Of a stretch of 64,000 bases of DNA, positions 1 to 9,006 are shown piece by piece. A model generated the notes under the pieces. It did no database searches, was not told where the DNA came from, and worked only from the letters and a program-made list of their open reading frames with translations. The position numbers and the translations under genes are program-made. The stretch covers positions 1 through 64,000 of the forward strand of contig NZ_LN879456.1 in assembly GCF_001403615.1 (NCBI RefSeq), read 5' to 3'. Source of the stretch: Desnuesiella massiliensis (GTDB lineage: Bacteria; Bacillota; Clostridia; Clostridiales; Clostridiaceae). Position 1 is the first letter of the stretch; each line of letters starts with the position of its first letter.

Positions 1-234
1 GAATTTTGATACACTCATTTTTGGTGGAATACTTACCAGCATATGTACATGATCTGGACATGCATTTGCTTCTATTATCTCTACTCCATTTCTTATACAT
101 ATCTCTCGTAGTATCTTGCCGATTTCTCCTTTATATTTCCCATATATTATCTGTCTTCTATACTTTGGTGCAAATACTATATGATATTGACACCTCCATT
201 TTGTATGTGTTAAGCTTTCTATGTCGTTACCCAT
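1..234 (-). CDS. tnpA: IS200/IS605-family TnpA transposase, partial
   Basis: Reading the minus strand from an ATG at 234 gives 78 codons that run off the left window edge. The protein begins MGNDIESLTHTKWRCQYHIV and carries FAPKYRR and the DHVHML segment, the histidine-hydrophobic-histidine metal motif of Y1 HUH transposases of the IS200/IS605 family. The C-terminal helix with the catalytic tyrosine lies outside the window. An AGGAGG ribosome binding site lies just upstream (about 241-249). Family enzymes move single-stranded DNA excised at subterminal hairpins, and such hairpins lie at 328-419. Completeness cannot be judged here. Confidence 0.9.
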   Translation of the reverse strand, partial: MGNDIESLTHTKWRCQYHIVFAPKYRRQIIYGKYKGEIGKILREICIRNGVEIIEANACPDHVHMLVSIPPKMSVSKF

Positions 235-422
235 ACGACACACCTCCTATGATATTTTGTTTTGCGATTTTCAGTCGCTTTCATTTTATCATAGGAGTTT
301 TTTTGTTCAGAGCTAAAGCCATTTTATCCACTGGCATAGCCAGTGGTTATCAAAGCAAAAAGGAGCTACGCACTAATCACTTAGTGCGACAGCCCCATAG
401 CGGTGAAACGAAACTATGGCCT
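1..422 (-). mobile_element. IS200/IS605-type insertion sequence, one end
   Basis: The element contains the tnpA fragment and, between its start codon and the host gene remnant, three short perfect or near-perfect hairpins: 328-346 (CCACTGGC/GCCAGTGG), 369-388 (CGCACTAA/TTAGTGCG) and 395-419 (CCATAG/CTATGG). Subterminal hairpins are the ends recognised by HUH transposases. The inner boundary near 422 is inferred from the point where a DnaD-like reading frame becomes recognisable. The other end is outside the window. Confidence 0.75.
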
Positions 423-854
423 GGGGAAGAAGAAGAAGAAAAAGAAGAAAAAGAAATAGAAGAAGAAGTAGAAGAATATACGGAGGCTGCCAAGGCTGAT
501 TTAAAAGTTAAAGGGAAGCTCAGGGAGGTTATTGATGCTTTTAACAATAATATTCACCCTATGACACCAATGGAGTATGAAAAAATATTGGATTGGGCTG
601 AGGATGTAGAGCCTGGGGTTATTATTTTAGCCATAGAGGAAGCAGTAAAGCACAATGCAAGGAATTTTGTATATATAGAAAGAGTGCTTAATAATTGGCA
701 TGACCTGGGGCATAGAACTGTGAAGGCAGTTAATGCCTATAAGAGGGATTTTAAAAAGCAGAAAAAGCATAGCTCTAAGGATTCTGATTATAAGCCTAAT
801 GCTAAGGCCTATAAGCTTTTGGATGAGGAGGATAGTGGATATGCTGGTAACTAG
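423..854 (+). pseudogene. DnaD-domain replication protein, 3' part (5' part displaced by IS)
   Basis: From about 423 the plus-strand frame encodes a Glu/Lys-rich linker followed by a typical C-terminal DnaD domain (for example YEKILDWAEDVEP and NNWHDLGHRTV). DnaD-like proteins help load the replicative helicase, and phage versions sit directly upstream of dnaB, as here: the 3' end overlaps dnaB by 14 bases. The frame stays open upstream only through antisense IS sequence, so no N-terminal winged-helix domain can be seen. The usual family length of 200 or more residues is not reached. Most likely the gene was split by the IS, with its 5' part beyond the left edge. Confidence 0.7.
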
Positions 855-2133
855 TATTTATAATTTAGAAGCAGAACTTCAGGTACTAGGGGCTATCCTC
901 ATAGATAATAACAGTATTTGCAGCATCATAGATTTTTTACACTATGAGGACTTTTATAATCCAAGGAACAGCATTATATATAAGACTATGGTGGACATGT
1001 ACAAAAACAATGAGAACATTGATTTAACAACTTTAGCTGACAGGCTTTCAAATAAGCTTCAGGAGGTAGGAGGAATTACCTATCTAAGCGAGATTTGTGC
1101 AAGCTGTCTATCCGCTGTTAGTGTTGCTGCTTATGGGGAGATAGTAAAGGAAAAATCAAATAAGAGAAGGCTTATGGATATTATGAAGGCTTCTATGGAG
1201 GATATAAATAAAAGAGATATTAAGAGCAATATACTTATTGATGATATGCAGCATAAGCTTATTAATATTAAATTTTTTAAGAGCTTAGAAGATGGAAGCC
1301 TTGAGGAGCCTATGGTGAGTTTTTTAAGCAGGCTTGAAGAAAGGTATAAAAATGGCGGGGATACTGAGGGAATTAAATGTGGCTTTAAGAATTTGGACAA
1401 GGCCCTTGGAGGACTTATGCGCCAGGATTTTATTATTCTAGCTGCCAGACCCTCCATGGGGAAAACAGCTGTGGCACTGAATTTAGCCTTGAAGGTAAGT
1501 ATTGAATCCAAGGCTAATACTGCATTTTTTAATCTTGAAATGGGAAAGCAGCAGATCATCGAAAGGGCTATTGCTTCAATGACCGACATACCACTGAAAA
1601 GTATTAAAAACGGTATTTTTGAGGATGATGCTTTTGTAAGCATAGCTAAAGCTAGCAATACTATTATTACTAGCGGACTAAAAATATACGATAAAATTTT
1701 TACCCTTCAGGGCATAAGAGAAGAATGTAAAAGGCTTAAGCTTCAAGGAGGCCTTGATGTGGTGTTTATCGATTATCTACAACTTATAAACAGTGAAGAA
1801 AAAGCTGAAAACAGAACTCAGGATATTTCAAAGATATCCAGAAGCTTAAAGCTTATGGCAAAAGAGTTTGACATAACGGTTATAGCACTTTCTCAGCTGT
1901 CCCGTGCCCCTGAAACAAGATCAGATCACAGACCAATGCTGTCAGACTTAAGGGAATCAGGAGCCATAGAACAAGATGCGGATATAGTTATGTTTTTATA
2001 CAGAGACGAGTACTATAATGCAGATACTGACAAGCCTGGCATTATTGAATGCATCATAGCTAAAAACAGGAATGGAGAAGTAGGCACTGCAAGGCTCAAG
2101 TGGAAAGGGCAGTGTCAAAAGGTTTGGGTGTAG
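841..2133 (+). CDS. dnaB: Replicative DNA helicase, DnaB-like (phage-type copy)
   Basis: This 430-residue protein has a DnaB N-terminal helical domain (residues about 5-105) and a RecA-fold helicase domain from about 150. Visible motifs are Walker A (AARPSMGKTAVAL), Walker B (VVFIDYLQLI), the SQLSR segment and the C-terminal ESGAIEQDADIVMFLYRD block with its arginine finger region. The start at 841 is preferred over an in-frame ATG at 733 because GAGGAGG lies about 8 bases upstream and homologues begin near NLEAELQVLGAIL. It directly follows a DnaD-domain gene, the arrangement common in clostridial prophages and integrative elements, so it is probably not the main chromosomal helicase. No other phage genes are visible here. 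Confidence 0.9.
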   Translation: MLVTSIYNLEAELQVLGAILIDNNSICSIIDFLHYEDFYNPRNSIIYKTMVDMYKNNENIDLTTLADRLSNKLQEVGGITYLSEICASCLSAVSVAAYGEIVKEKSNKRRLMDIMKASMEDINKRDIKSNILIDDMQHKLINIKFFKSLEDGSLEEPMVSFLSRLEERYKNGGDTEGIKCGFKNLDKALGGLMRQDFIILAARPSMGKTAVALNLALKVSIESKANTAFFNLEMGKQQIIERAIASMTDIPLKSIKNGIFEDDAFVSIAKASNTIITSGLKIYDKIFTLQGIREECKRLKLQGGLDVVFIDYLQLINSEEKAENRTQDISKISRSLKLMAKEFDITVIALSQLSRAPETRSDHRPMLSDLRESGAIEQDADIVMFLYRDEYYNADTDKPGIIECIIAKNRNGEVGTARLKWKGQCQKVWV

Positions 2134-2357
2134 TGCAAGGGGACGTTTCCCTTGCCACAAATGTGAAAATGCTAACATCATGAGGCGGTAGCACAAAAAT
2201 GATATAATTAAACTATATGAGCATAGCCAGTTTGGTAGTTTTTAATTTTTATGAGTTTAAATAGGTAGCAAGTTAGGTTATAATAATTATAAAGGAAGCC
2301 AGAAATATGGAGAGAAGGTTTAAGAAATCAACTCACAGCCATAGGAGGAAAGCAGAT

Positions 2358-3062
2358 ATGAACTTGCGAGAGATGTGGAAAAAGTATGAAAATGAAAAAG
2401 AGTTTAATCTTTCCGTTCTTCCGGATTTCATTACAAGCCAAGGCATTGAGATTAAATATCAGCCCAATAGCAGCATTGTAACACGGGGTGACTTTCCAAG
2501 GTATATTTATTTTATTAAGTCAGGAAGTGCTCTTGGCACAAGAAGTTATGAAAATGGAAATGTGTATGATTATTTTCAGATAAATGAAAGTAATGGCAGT
2601 ATAGGGCTTTTGGAAATAATGGCGCGCAAAGATAGTTATATTGCTACCATAGTAGCTATTAGTGAGGTTCATGTTCTTCGTATCGAAGCAGCTGCTGTAT
2701 ATGACTTTATCATGTCTAATAATGAAATGCTTCATAGATGCATTACATTGGTTTCACAGGATCTGTATAAGCGATCTGGCAATGATGGAATACTTTATTA
2801 TTTGGATGGAGTGAATAGAGTACGGTTTTATCTTGCAAACTATTATGAAATGAATAAGAATAATGATGAAGATGTACTTGTAGAAACTCAGTATCAGACC
2901 ATCGCTAATAATATTGGTGTCAATATCCGCACAGTAGTCCGCAGCATAAAGATTTTGAAAGATTTAAATGAAATTTCCTCCGTAAAAAAAAGAATCATGA
3001 TATCAAAAGAGCAGCATAAAAAATTACTTAAAAATCTTGAGGATATGAAGGTTTTTCTGTAA
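2358..3062 (+). CDS. Crp/Fnr-family transcriptional regulator
   Basis: This 234-residue protein has an N-terminal cupin-like effector domain (about residues 25-125; FIKSGSALG, then a glycine-containing turn) and a C-terminal winged helix-turn-helix (TIANNIGVNIRTVVRSIKIL). Start 2358 is chosen over the in-frame ATG at 2307 because AGGAGGAA at 2343-2350 is well spaced to it. No Cys cluster of the Fnr type is seen, and the canonical cAMP-binding Arg/Ser pair is not obvious, so the ligand is unknown. It precedes the nucleoside uptake operon by 290 bases and is followed by its own terminator. Control of that operon is possible but inferred only from position. Confidence 0.85.
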   Translation: MNLREMWKKYENEKEFNLSVLPDFITSQGIEIKYQPNSSIVTRGDFPRYIYFIKSGSALGTRSYENGNVYDYFQINESNGSIGLLEIMARKDSYIATIVAISEVHVLRIEAAAVYDFIMSNNEMLHRCITLVSQDLYKRSGNDGILYYLDGVNRVRFYLANYYEMNKNNDEDVLVETQYQTIANNIGVNIRTVVRSIKILKDLNEISSVKKRIMISKEQHKKLLKNLEDMKVFL

Positions 3063-3111
3063 GGCATCATAAAAAAATAACTAAATAGCTTTCTATGATA
3101 ATTATTTATAG

Positions 3112-3147
3112 GGCGTGAAGGTCGATGATAGGCTTTCATGCCTTTTT
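3112..3147 (+). terminator. Rho-independent terminator after the Crp-like gene
   Basis: Imperfect stem GGCGTGAA/TTCATGCC (one G-U pair, one bulge) with a loop of about 12 bases, followed by TTTTTATAAT. It separates the regulator from the nucleoside importer operon. Confidence 0.7.
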
Positions 3148-3352
3148 ATAATATATATGAGCAAAATAATTTAGATAGCGACAAGTGTCCTTTACTGAAT
3201 TATTTGTCTAGTCTATAATTTGAAATATCAGTTGGCTATGCATAGAAGCCATTACTTACTATGTCATAGGTTGAAAACATTTTAGGTAAGTGAAAGGACA
3301 TTATAAGAAAATTGACCCAAATTATAAAATAAAAATAATGAGGTGAAAGATT

Positions 3353-4465
3353 GTGAAAAAGATATTATCATTAATTGTTTCATTAGTATTTTGTACGGTG
3401 TTATTTGCAGGCTGCGCAAAAACTCCAGCAAGTAACTCAGATGGTTCAAAGGGTTCGGAAACATCTAAGAAGACTTTAAAGGTTGCTTTACTTATACCAG
3501 GAAATCTTGGAGATAAGTCCTTCTTTGATGCTGCAAATAACGGAATAAAGTTAATAAAAAGTGAATTAGGCGCTGAAACTAAAGTTGTTGAAATGGGAAC
3601 TGACCAAACAAAATGGGAGCCTACTTTACAGGATATTTCTGAAGGTGACTGGGACATAATAATATCTGGAAACTCAGCCAGTGAGCTTCTTAACACAATT
3701 GCAGATAAGTATCCAGATAAGAAATATATAAACTTTGATAATGCAACAGATAAGGCTTCAAAGAATGTGTATGCAATGTCATATAAGACTAACGAGGTGT
3801 CATTCTTAGCTGGTGCTTTAGCAGGACTGGTTACAAAATCCGATATGCCCTTAGCTAATAAAGATAATGTAATAGGATTCTTAGGTGGAATGGATATCCC
3901 TGGAATCAATGACTTCCTTGTAGCATACATTCAGGGAGCACAAAATGTGAACCCCTATGTAAAGGTTATTACTTCTTATGCAGGAAGCTTTACTGATCCA
4001 GCAAAGGGAAAAGAGATAAGCAATGCTCAGTATAGTTCTAAGGCAGACATAAGCTTCAACGTGGCTGGAGGCACAGGACTTGGACTAATAGATTCAGCTA
4101 CAGAAAATAACAAGTATGCTATCGGTGTTGACTCTGATCAGGCAATGATTTACAAAGCAACAGATGCTAACAAAGCAAGTCATATTGTTTCTTCTGCGGT
4201 AAAGAATATAGATAAAGCAGTATTAGATGCAGTGAAGAGATATCAGGCTGGAACTTTAAAATATGGAGTAAATGATTCTCTTGGATTAAAGGAAAATGCT
4301 GTAGGACTTGCAAAGAATGAATACTATAATGCTCTTCCACAAAATATAAAGGATAAATTAGATGAATTAACAACAAAGGTTTCTAGTGGTGAAATAAAGG
4401 TTAAGTCTGGATTTACCATGAGTGCAGGGGAAATAGAGGCTTTTAGAAACTCTGTAAAACCATAA
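3353..4465 (+). CDS. BMP-family nucleoside ABC transporter substrate-binding lipoprotein
   Basis: This 370-residue protein starts with GTG behind AGGTGA (3341-3346). It has a lipoprotein signal peptide with lipobox LFAGC and a low-complexity Ser/Thr/Gly linker, then a periplasmic-binding fold of the BMP/PnrA type (VALLIPGNLGDKSFFDAANNG; YINFDNATD; FLGGMDIPGINDFLVAY). BMP lipoproteins in Firmicutes bind purine nucleosides. It is the first gene of an operon with an RbsA-like ATPase, two permeases, a nucleoside hydrolase and an ADP-ribosylglycohydrolase. The protein should be anchored on the outer face of the membrane. No purine riboswitch could be found in the 290-base leader. Confidence 0.92.
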   Translation: MKKILSLIVSLVFCTVLFAGCAKTPASNSDGSKGSETSKKTLKVALLIPGNLGDKSFFDAANNGIKLIKSELGAETKVVEMGTDQTKWEPTLQDISEGDWDIIISGNSASELLNTIADKYPDKKYINFDNATDKASKNVYAMSYKTNEVSFLAGALAGLVTKSDMPLANKDNVIGFLGGMDIPGINDFLVAYIQGAQNVNPYVKVITSYAGSFTDPAKGKEISNAQYSSKADISFNVAGGTGLGLIDSATENNKYAIGVDSDQAMIYKATDANKASHIVSSAVKNIDKAVLDAVKRYQAGTLKYGVNDSLGLKENAVGLAKNEYYNALPQNIKDKLDELTTKVSSGEIKVKSGFTMSAGEIEAFRNSVKP

Positions 4466-4540
4466 CGGATTAACTTTTCTTTGATAACAGATAAAGGGTA
4501 GGAGAGAAATCACCTACCCAATTATTTTAGGAGGGTAACT

Positions 4541-6094
4541 ATGGATAATAGTATATTGAGGCTGGAAAATATCACAAAAATCTATGGAAACGGCGTATTA
4601 GCTAACAATGGCGTCAATCTAGACATAAAAAAAGGCGAAATCCATGCTATCGTAGGTGAGAATGGAGCAGGTAAGTCTACCTTAATGAAAATAATATTTG
4701 GTATGGAGCAGCCCAATGAAGGAAGCATTTATTTAAAAGGACAGAAAATAAAAATTGACAATGCAAACAAGGCTATTGAATTAGGAATAGGAATGGTACA
4801 TCAGCACTTTATGCTTTTGCCTAGCTTTACTGTTACCCAAAATATAATCTTAGGAATGGAACCTAAAAAGGGAATAAAAATAGATTATGCAAAAGCTGAA
4901 AAAATGGTAAGTGAATTTGCAGAAAAGTACAATTTCAGAATAAAACCAAATGATAAAGTAAAAGATTTATCTATAGGTATGAAACAAAAGGTAGAAATAG
5001 TAAAAGCATTGATTAGAGGAGCTGAAGTATTAATACTAGATGAGCCCACAGCGGTATTAACTCCACAGGAAACCGCAGAGTTATTTGAGCAGTTAAAACT
5101 TCTTAAAAATGAGGGGCATACAATCATTTTTATATCTCATAAACTGAAAGAAGTTAAAGCCATATGTGATAGAATCACCATCATGAGAAAAGGTGAAAGC
5201 AAGGGAGTATATAATATTTCAGATGTTACGGAAAGACAGATATCAAATCTTATGGTAGGAAGAGATGTAGTCTTAAAATACGATAAAAAGGAAGCCTCAC
5301 CTGGTGATGTGGTTTTAAAGGTAGAATCTATTTTCGCCAGTTCACAGGAAGGAAATAAGGTTCTTAATGACGTAAGTTTTTCCTTAAGAAAAGGAACAAT
5401 ACTTGGAATAGCTGGTGTTGAAGGCAATGGGCAAGGTGAGCTCATAGATATAATCACAGGAAGAAGACAAGGGTATACTGGACAGGTTTTGCTGGATAAT
5501 GCAGATATAAGACAGCTATCTATAGCGGAGCTTAGAAGCAAAGGATTATCTTATATTACAGAAGATAGAATGAGCCTTGGAATTGCTGGGGCAGCTAAAA
5601 TAAGTGAGAATATTATTAGTAATAGATATAAATCAAAAGACATAAATGGAAAGATACTGACCAATAAAAAGAAGGTAGATGAAATTACAGTGAATCTCAT
5701 TAAAGAGTATGAGGTTGCTTGTAAGAATGAAAGCCAGTTAATTGAACATTTATCCGGAGGAAACATTCAGAAAGTGGTGGTTGCCAGAGAATGTTCTGTT
5801 GCTCCGAAGGTACTTGTAGCTGAACAGCCTACCCGTGGAGTTGACATGGGAGCTGCGGAGGCAATACACAAAAAACTTATAAATATGAGAGATAATGAAA
5901 CTGGAATTTTGCTAGTGAGTGCAGATATATCGGAGGCTATGGAAGTAAGTGATTACTTGATGGTTATGTACGGAGGAGAAATAGTAGCCTTTATTGATAA
6001 TCCATCCTCCATTTCTGAAGAAGAATTAGGTGAATATATGTTGGGTATAAAAAGACAAAGTCCGGAAGAAATAAGGAGGTCATGTTGTGGATAA
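4541..6094 (+). CDS. Nucleoside ABC transporter ATP-binding protein (tandem NBD, NupO/RbsA type)
   Basis: This 517-residue protein has two nucleotide-binding domains. The first carries Walker A GENGAGKST (about residue 40), a signature in the LSIGMKQKVEIVKAL segment and Walker B VLILDEPTAVL. The second has a degenerate P-loop (GVEGNGQGEL) and the signature LSGGNIQKVVVARE with Walker B VLVAEQPTRG. This asymmetry is typical of sugar/nucleoside RbsA-like ATPases, of which B. subtilis NupO is the closest characterised type. An AGGAGGGTAACT ribosome binding site precedes it. It overlaps the next permease by 8 bases, indicating translational coupling. It energises the two permeases downstream. Confidence 0.93.
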   Translation: MDNSILRLENITKIYGNGVLANNGVNLDIKKGEIHAIVGENGAGKSTLMKIIFGMEQPNEGSIYLKGQKIKIDNANKAIELGIGMVHQHFMLLPSFTVTQNIILGMEPKKGIKIDYAKAEKMVSEFAEKYNFRIKPNDKVKDLSIGMKQKVEIVKALIRGAEVLILDEPTAVLTPQETAELFEQLKLLKNEGHTIIFISHKLKEVKAICDRITIMRKGESKGVYNISDVTERQISNLMVGRDVVLKYDKKEASPGDVVLKVESIFASSQEGNKVLNDVSFSLRKGTILGIAGVEGNGQGELIDIITGRRQGYTGQVLLDNADIRQLSIAELRSKGLSYITEDRMSLGIAGAAKISENIISNRYKSKDINGKILTNKKKVDEITVNLIKEYEVACKNESQLIEHLSGGNIQKVVVARECSVAPKVLVAEQPTRGVDMGAAEAIHKKLINMRDNETGILLVSADISEAMEVSDYLMVMYGGEIVAFIDNPSSISEEELGEYMLGIKRQSPEEIRRSCCG

Positions 6095-7136
6095 AGAATC
6101 AAGATTTGAGATGATCAGAACCATTACAGCAGTTTTAATTGCCACAATTATAGCTTTTATAATAATTTTATTCGTAAGTGATAAGCCTATTTCTACAATA
6201 AAATACTTTGTTATAGGACCACTTTTAAAGAGCAGATATATGGGGAATGTAATTGAGCAGGCTATTCCGCTAATATTTTCCGGGGTGGCTACAGCTATAT
6301 TATTTCAGACAGGGTTATTCAACCTTGGTGCGGAGGGTATATATTATTTTAGTGGTCTCTTAGCAGCCATAGTAGGTATTAAGTTATCTTTACCAGGTTT
6401 TATACATCCTGTAGTTGCAATTATAGTAGGGGGCGCTGCTGGTGCAGCTGTAATGGTTATAATAGGGTTTTTTAAAGCTAAATGGAATGCCAGCGAACTT
6501 GTAATATCATTAATGTTTAATAGTATATTATATGGAATTGGTTTATATATACTTAACCACTATTTTAAGGAAGTCAATACAACTTCTCTTCAATCAGTAA
6601 AGATGCAAGATACGGTGTTACTTGACAAAATAGTTCCAGGTACAAGAATTCACAGTGGGCTTATAATTGCTCTATTGGTAGTTCTTGTGATCCATTTATT
6701 CATGTATAGAACTAAGTGGGGATATGCTCTAAGAATGACAGGTTTTAATAAAGAGTTTGCAAATTACTCGGGAATTAATGCTACCAAGGCAATAATCATT
6801 GCTAGCCTAGTTGCAGGAGGTGTTGCTGGAATTGGTGGTTCTGTTGAGATAATAGGAATGTACGATAGATTCAAATGGGCAGCTCTTCCTGGGCTGGGCT
6901 TTGATGGAGCATTGATAGCCATGCTTGCCAAAAACAAACCTTCAAATGTTATTTTTTCAGCCTTATTTTTAGCTTATATAAGAATTGGAGCAGATTTAAT
7001 GGCCAGAATGACAAATGTTCCAGCGGAAATGGTTGGAATAATGCAAGGACTGATAATACTTCTTATTTCAGGAAGAAAGTTTATGGAGGGCTATAGAAAC
7101 AGAATGCTTCTAAAGGGGGTAAAGTCAAATGGATAA
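6087..7136 (+). CDS. Nucleoside ABC transporter permease 1 (NupP-like)
   Basis: This 349-residue multi-spanning protein belongs to the BPD_transp_2/LivH-like permease family. Hydrophobic segments cover most of its length, and the family signature FNLGAEGIYYFSGL (about residue 78) and ALRMTGFNKEFANYSGIN cytoplasmic loop are visible. It starts with GTG within the upstream ATPase gene and overlaps the next permease by 8 bases. By family it forms a heterodimeric channel with the downstream permease for nucleoside import. Confidence 0.92.
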   Translation: MDKESRFEMIRTITAVLIATIIAFIIILFVSDKPISTIKYFVIGPLLKSRYMGNVIEQAIPLIFSGVATAILFQTGLFNLGAEGIYYFSGLLAAIVGIKLSLPGFIHPVVAIIVGGAAGAAVMVIIGFFKAKWNASELVISLMFNSILYGIGLYILNHYFKEVNTTSLQSVKMQDTVLLDKIVPGTRIHSGLIIALLVVLVIHLFMYRTKWGYALRMTGFNKEFANYSGINATKAIIIASLVAGGVAGIGGSVEIIGMYDRFKWAALPGLGFDGALIAMLAKNKPSNVIFSALFLAYIRIGADLMARMTNVPAEMVGIMQGLIILLISGRKFMEGYRNRMLLKGVKSNG

Positions 7137-8055
7137 AATTATGGATCTTATATTTTCATCAAGTTTTGTTTTTTCCATAATAAGAGTTACAACACCAATA
7201 CTTTATCCAGCCTTAGGCTCTGTAATTGCTGATAGGGCCGGTATACCTAATATAGGCTTAGAAGGCATTATGCTGATGTCTGCCCTTGCAGGAGTAGTGG
7301 GCAGTTACTTTTCAGGAAGTGCTCTAGTAGGATTACTTTCAGCTATAGCAGCAGCTATACTTATGTCCTACTTTCTAGCATATTTCACACTTAAGCTGAA
7401 GACGGATGTAATATTAGGGGGTATAGCGCTGAATCTTTTTTCCTCTGGTGCAACCATCTTCATTTTATATTACTTGACAGGTGACAAAGGAACATCAGCT
7501 TCTCTGCCTAGTAAGGTTCTTCCTAATATAAATATTCCAATAATTAAGGATATACCCGTGATTGGACAAATAGTATCAGGGCATAATGTGTTAACCTATC
7601 TTCTGATAGTGCTGGCTATAGCGGTATGGTATATGTTTAAACATACAGCTCTGGGCTTAAGACTAAAGGCAGTGGGGGAAAACCCTAATGCTGCAGAATC
7701 TGTAGGTATAAATGTAAATAAAAATCGATATATTGCTCTAATTATGAGTGGCGTTCTAGCGGGACTTGGAGGAGCCTTTCTTTCTATGGGCTATGTATCA
7801 TGGTTTTCAAGAGATATGACAGCAGGAAGAGGATGGATAGCCATAGCAGCTGAAGCTATGGGGCTAGGTTCCGTGGTTGGAACTATTCTAACATCAATAC
7901 TTTTTGGAGCCGCTTCTGCGCTATCAAATGTACTTCAACTTGTAAATATGCCTGTTGAATTAGTCTCAATTATTCCATATGTAGCTACTGTAATAGGACT
8001 TGTAATTTACGCTATAAGAGAAACTAAGAAGAAAAAAGAGAAGGGAATAGTTTGA
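7129..8055 (+). CDS. Nucleoside ABC transporter permease 2 (NupQ-like)
   Basis: This 308-residue integral membrane protein is of the same permease family as its neighbour. It has the characteristic IPNIGLEGIMLMSAL segment (about residues 38-52) and the cytoplasmic loop LRLKAVGENPNAAESVGIN that contacts the ATPase. It is translationally coupled on both sides (8-base overlap upstream, 4-base ATGA overlap with the nucleoside hydrolase). Its lysine-rich C-terminus is cytoplasmic. Confidence 0.92.
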   Translation: MDKIMDLIFSSSFVFSIIRVTTPILYPALGSVIADRAGIPNIGLEGIMLMSALAGVVGSYFSGSALVGLLSAIAAAILMSYFLAYFTLKLKTDVILGGIALNLFSSGATIFILYYLTGDKGTSASLPSKVLPNINIPIIKDIPVIGQIVSGHNVLTYLLIVLAIAVWYMFKHTALGLRLKAVGENPNAAESVGINVNKNRYIALIMSGVLAGLGGAFLSMGYVSWFSRDMTAGRGWIAIAAEAMGLGSVVGTILTSILFGAASALSNVLQLVNMPVELVSIIPYVATVIGLVIYAIRETKKKKEKGIV

Positions 8056-8993
8056 TGAGAAAAATAATAATAGATTGTGATCCAGGACATGATGATGCAT
8101 TTGCAATAATGACGGCTTCAGCTCACAGAGATAAACTTGACACACTGGCAGTAACTACTGTGGGCGGTAATCAAGTATTAGATAAGGTTACAGCTAATGC
8201 TCAGAAGATACTTTCTTATATAAAAGAAGATATGCCCCTTGCGGTTGGACAAGCTACTCCTTTAATAAAACCAATTCATACAGGAGAGGATGCTCATGGG
8301 GAGTCAGGGATGGATGGCCCTAATTTTCATGAGTATAATTATAAAATTTCAAGCACCAATGCGGTAAAGTATATGCATGATTTGATTTCAGCTTCAGAAG
8401 AAAAAGTTACAATCGTGGCTATAGGGCCTCTTACTAATATAGCCCTTTTACTTAGAACCTTTCCAGAAGTAAAAGATAAAATAGAGGAAATATGTTTGAT
8501 GGGTGGAGGAGTAGATAGAGGTAATCGGACTCCTACTGCAGAGTTTAATATATATGTAGACCCGGAAGCTGCAAAGATAGTTTTTAATTCGGGAGTAGAG
8601 ATTGTAATGGCTGGTTTGGATGTAACTGAAGCAGCCATGATGATGGATGATGAAATTGAACTCTTAAAGAATAAGGGGAAAGCCTCTAGACTGACCTGGG
8701 AGCTATTGCAGTTTTACTCTAAAGCCAGTAAGAGATTTGGATTTGAAGGAAGCGCCCTGCACGATCTTTGTACCATAGTATATTTACTAAGACCGGATTT
8801 GTTCAAAGGTGTTAAGTACCATGTAGATATTGAAACCTATGGAGAGTTAACTAGAGGAATGACTGTTGGAGATAAAAGGCCTGTTCCTGATAAAACTCCA
8901 AATACTTTAGTGCTCACTGAAGTTCAAAGAGTGGAGTTTATCAAGTTTTTTGTTGAAAGTCTGGAAATATTAGATGAAAGATTAAAACAGTAG
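8052..8993 (+). CDS. Nucleoside hydrolase (inosine/uridine-preferring family)
   Basis: This 313-residue cytoplasmic enzyme starts with the diagnostic DCDPGHDDAFA cluster whose aspartates bind Ca2+ and position the nucleophilic water. Other family marks are the ETPTAE-like segment TAEFNIYVDPEAA and the HDLCTIVYLL catalytic His-Asp pair near residue 240. The family cleaves the N-glycosidic bond of ribonucleosides to base plus ribose. Its start overlaps the permease stop (ATGA), so import and cleavage are coupled. Which nucleoside is preferred cannot be read from the sequence. Confidence 0.93.
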   Translation: MMRKIIIDCDPGHDDAFAIMTASAHRDKLDTLAVTTVGGNQVLDKVTANAQKILSYIKEDMPLAVGQATPLIKPIHTGEDAHGESGMDGPNFHEYNYKISSTNAVKYMHDLISASEEKVTIVAIGPLTNIALLLRTFPEVKDKIEEICLMGGGVDRGNRTPTAEFNIYVDPEAAKIVFNSGVEIVMAGLDVTEAAMMMDDEIELLKNKGKASRLTWELLQFYSKASKRFGFEGSALHDLCTIVYLLRPDLFKGVKYHVDIETYGELTRGMTVGDKRPVPDKTPNTLVLTEVQRVEFIKFFVESLEILDERLKQ

Positions 8994-9006
8994 GAGTAAG
9001 AATTAT

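Noticed and set aside
6..422. Long plus-strand open frame continuous with the DnaD domain
   Set aside because: It is antisense to the transposase gene, strongly hydrophobic and without family similarity; only the part after about 422 looks like real protein.
3063..3352. Purine riboswitch ahead of the nucleoside importer
   Set aside because: Searched for the TCTACC and CCGTAAA-type cores; neither is present, only a terminator.
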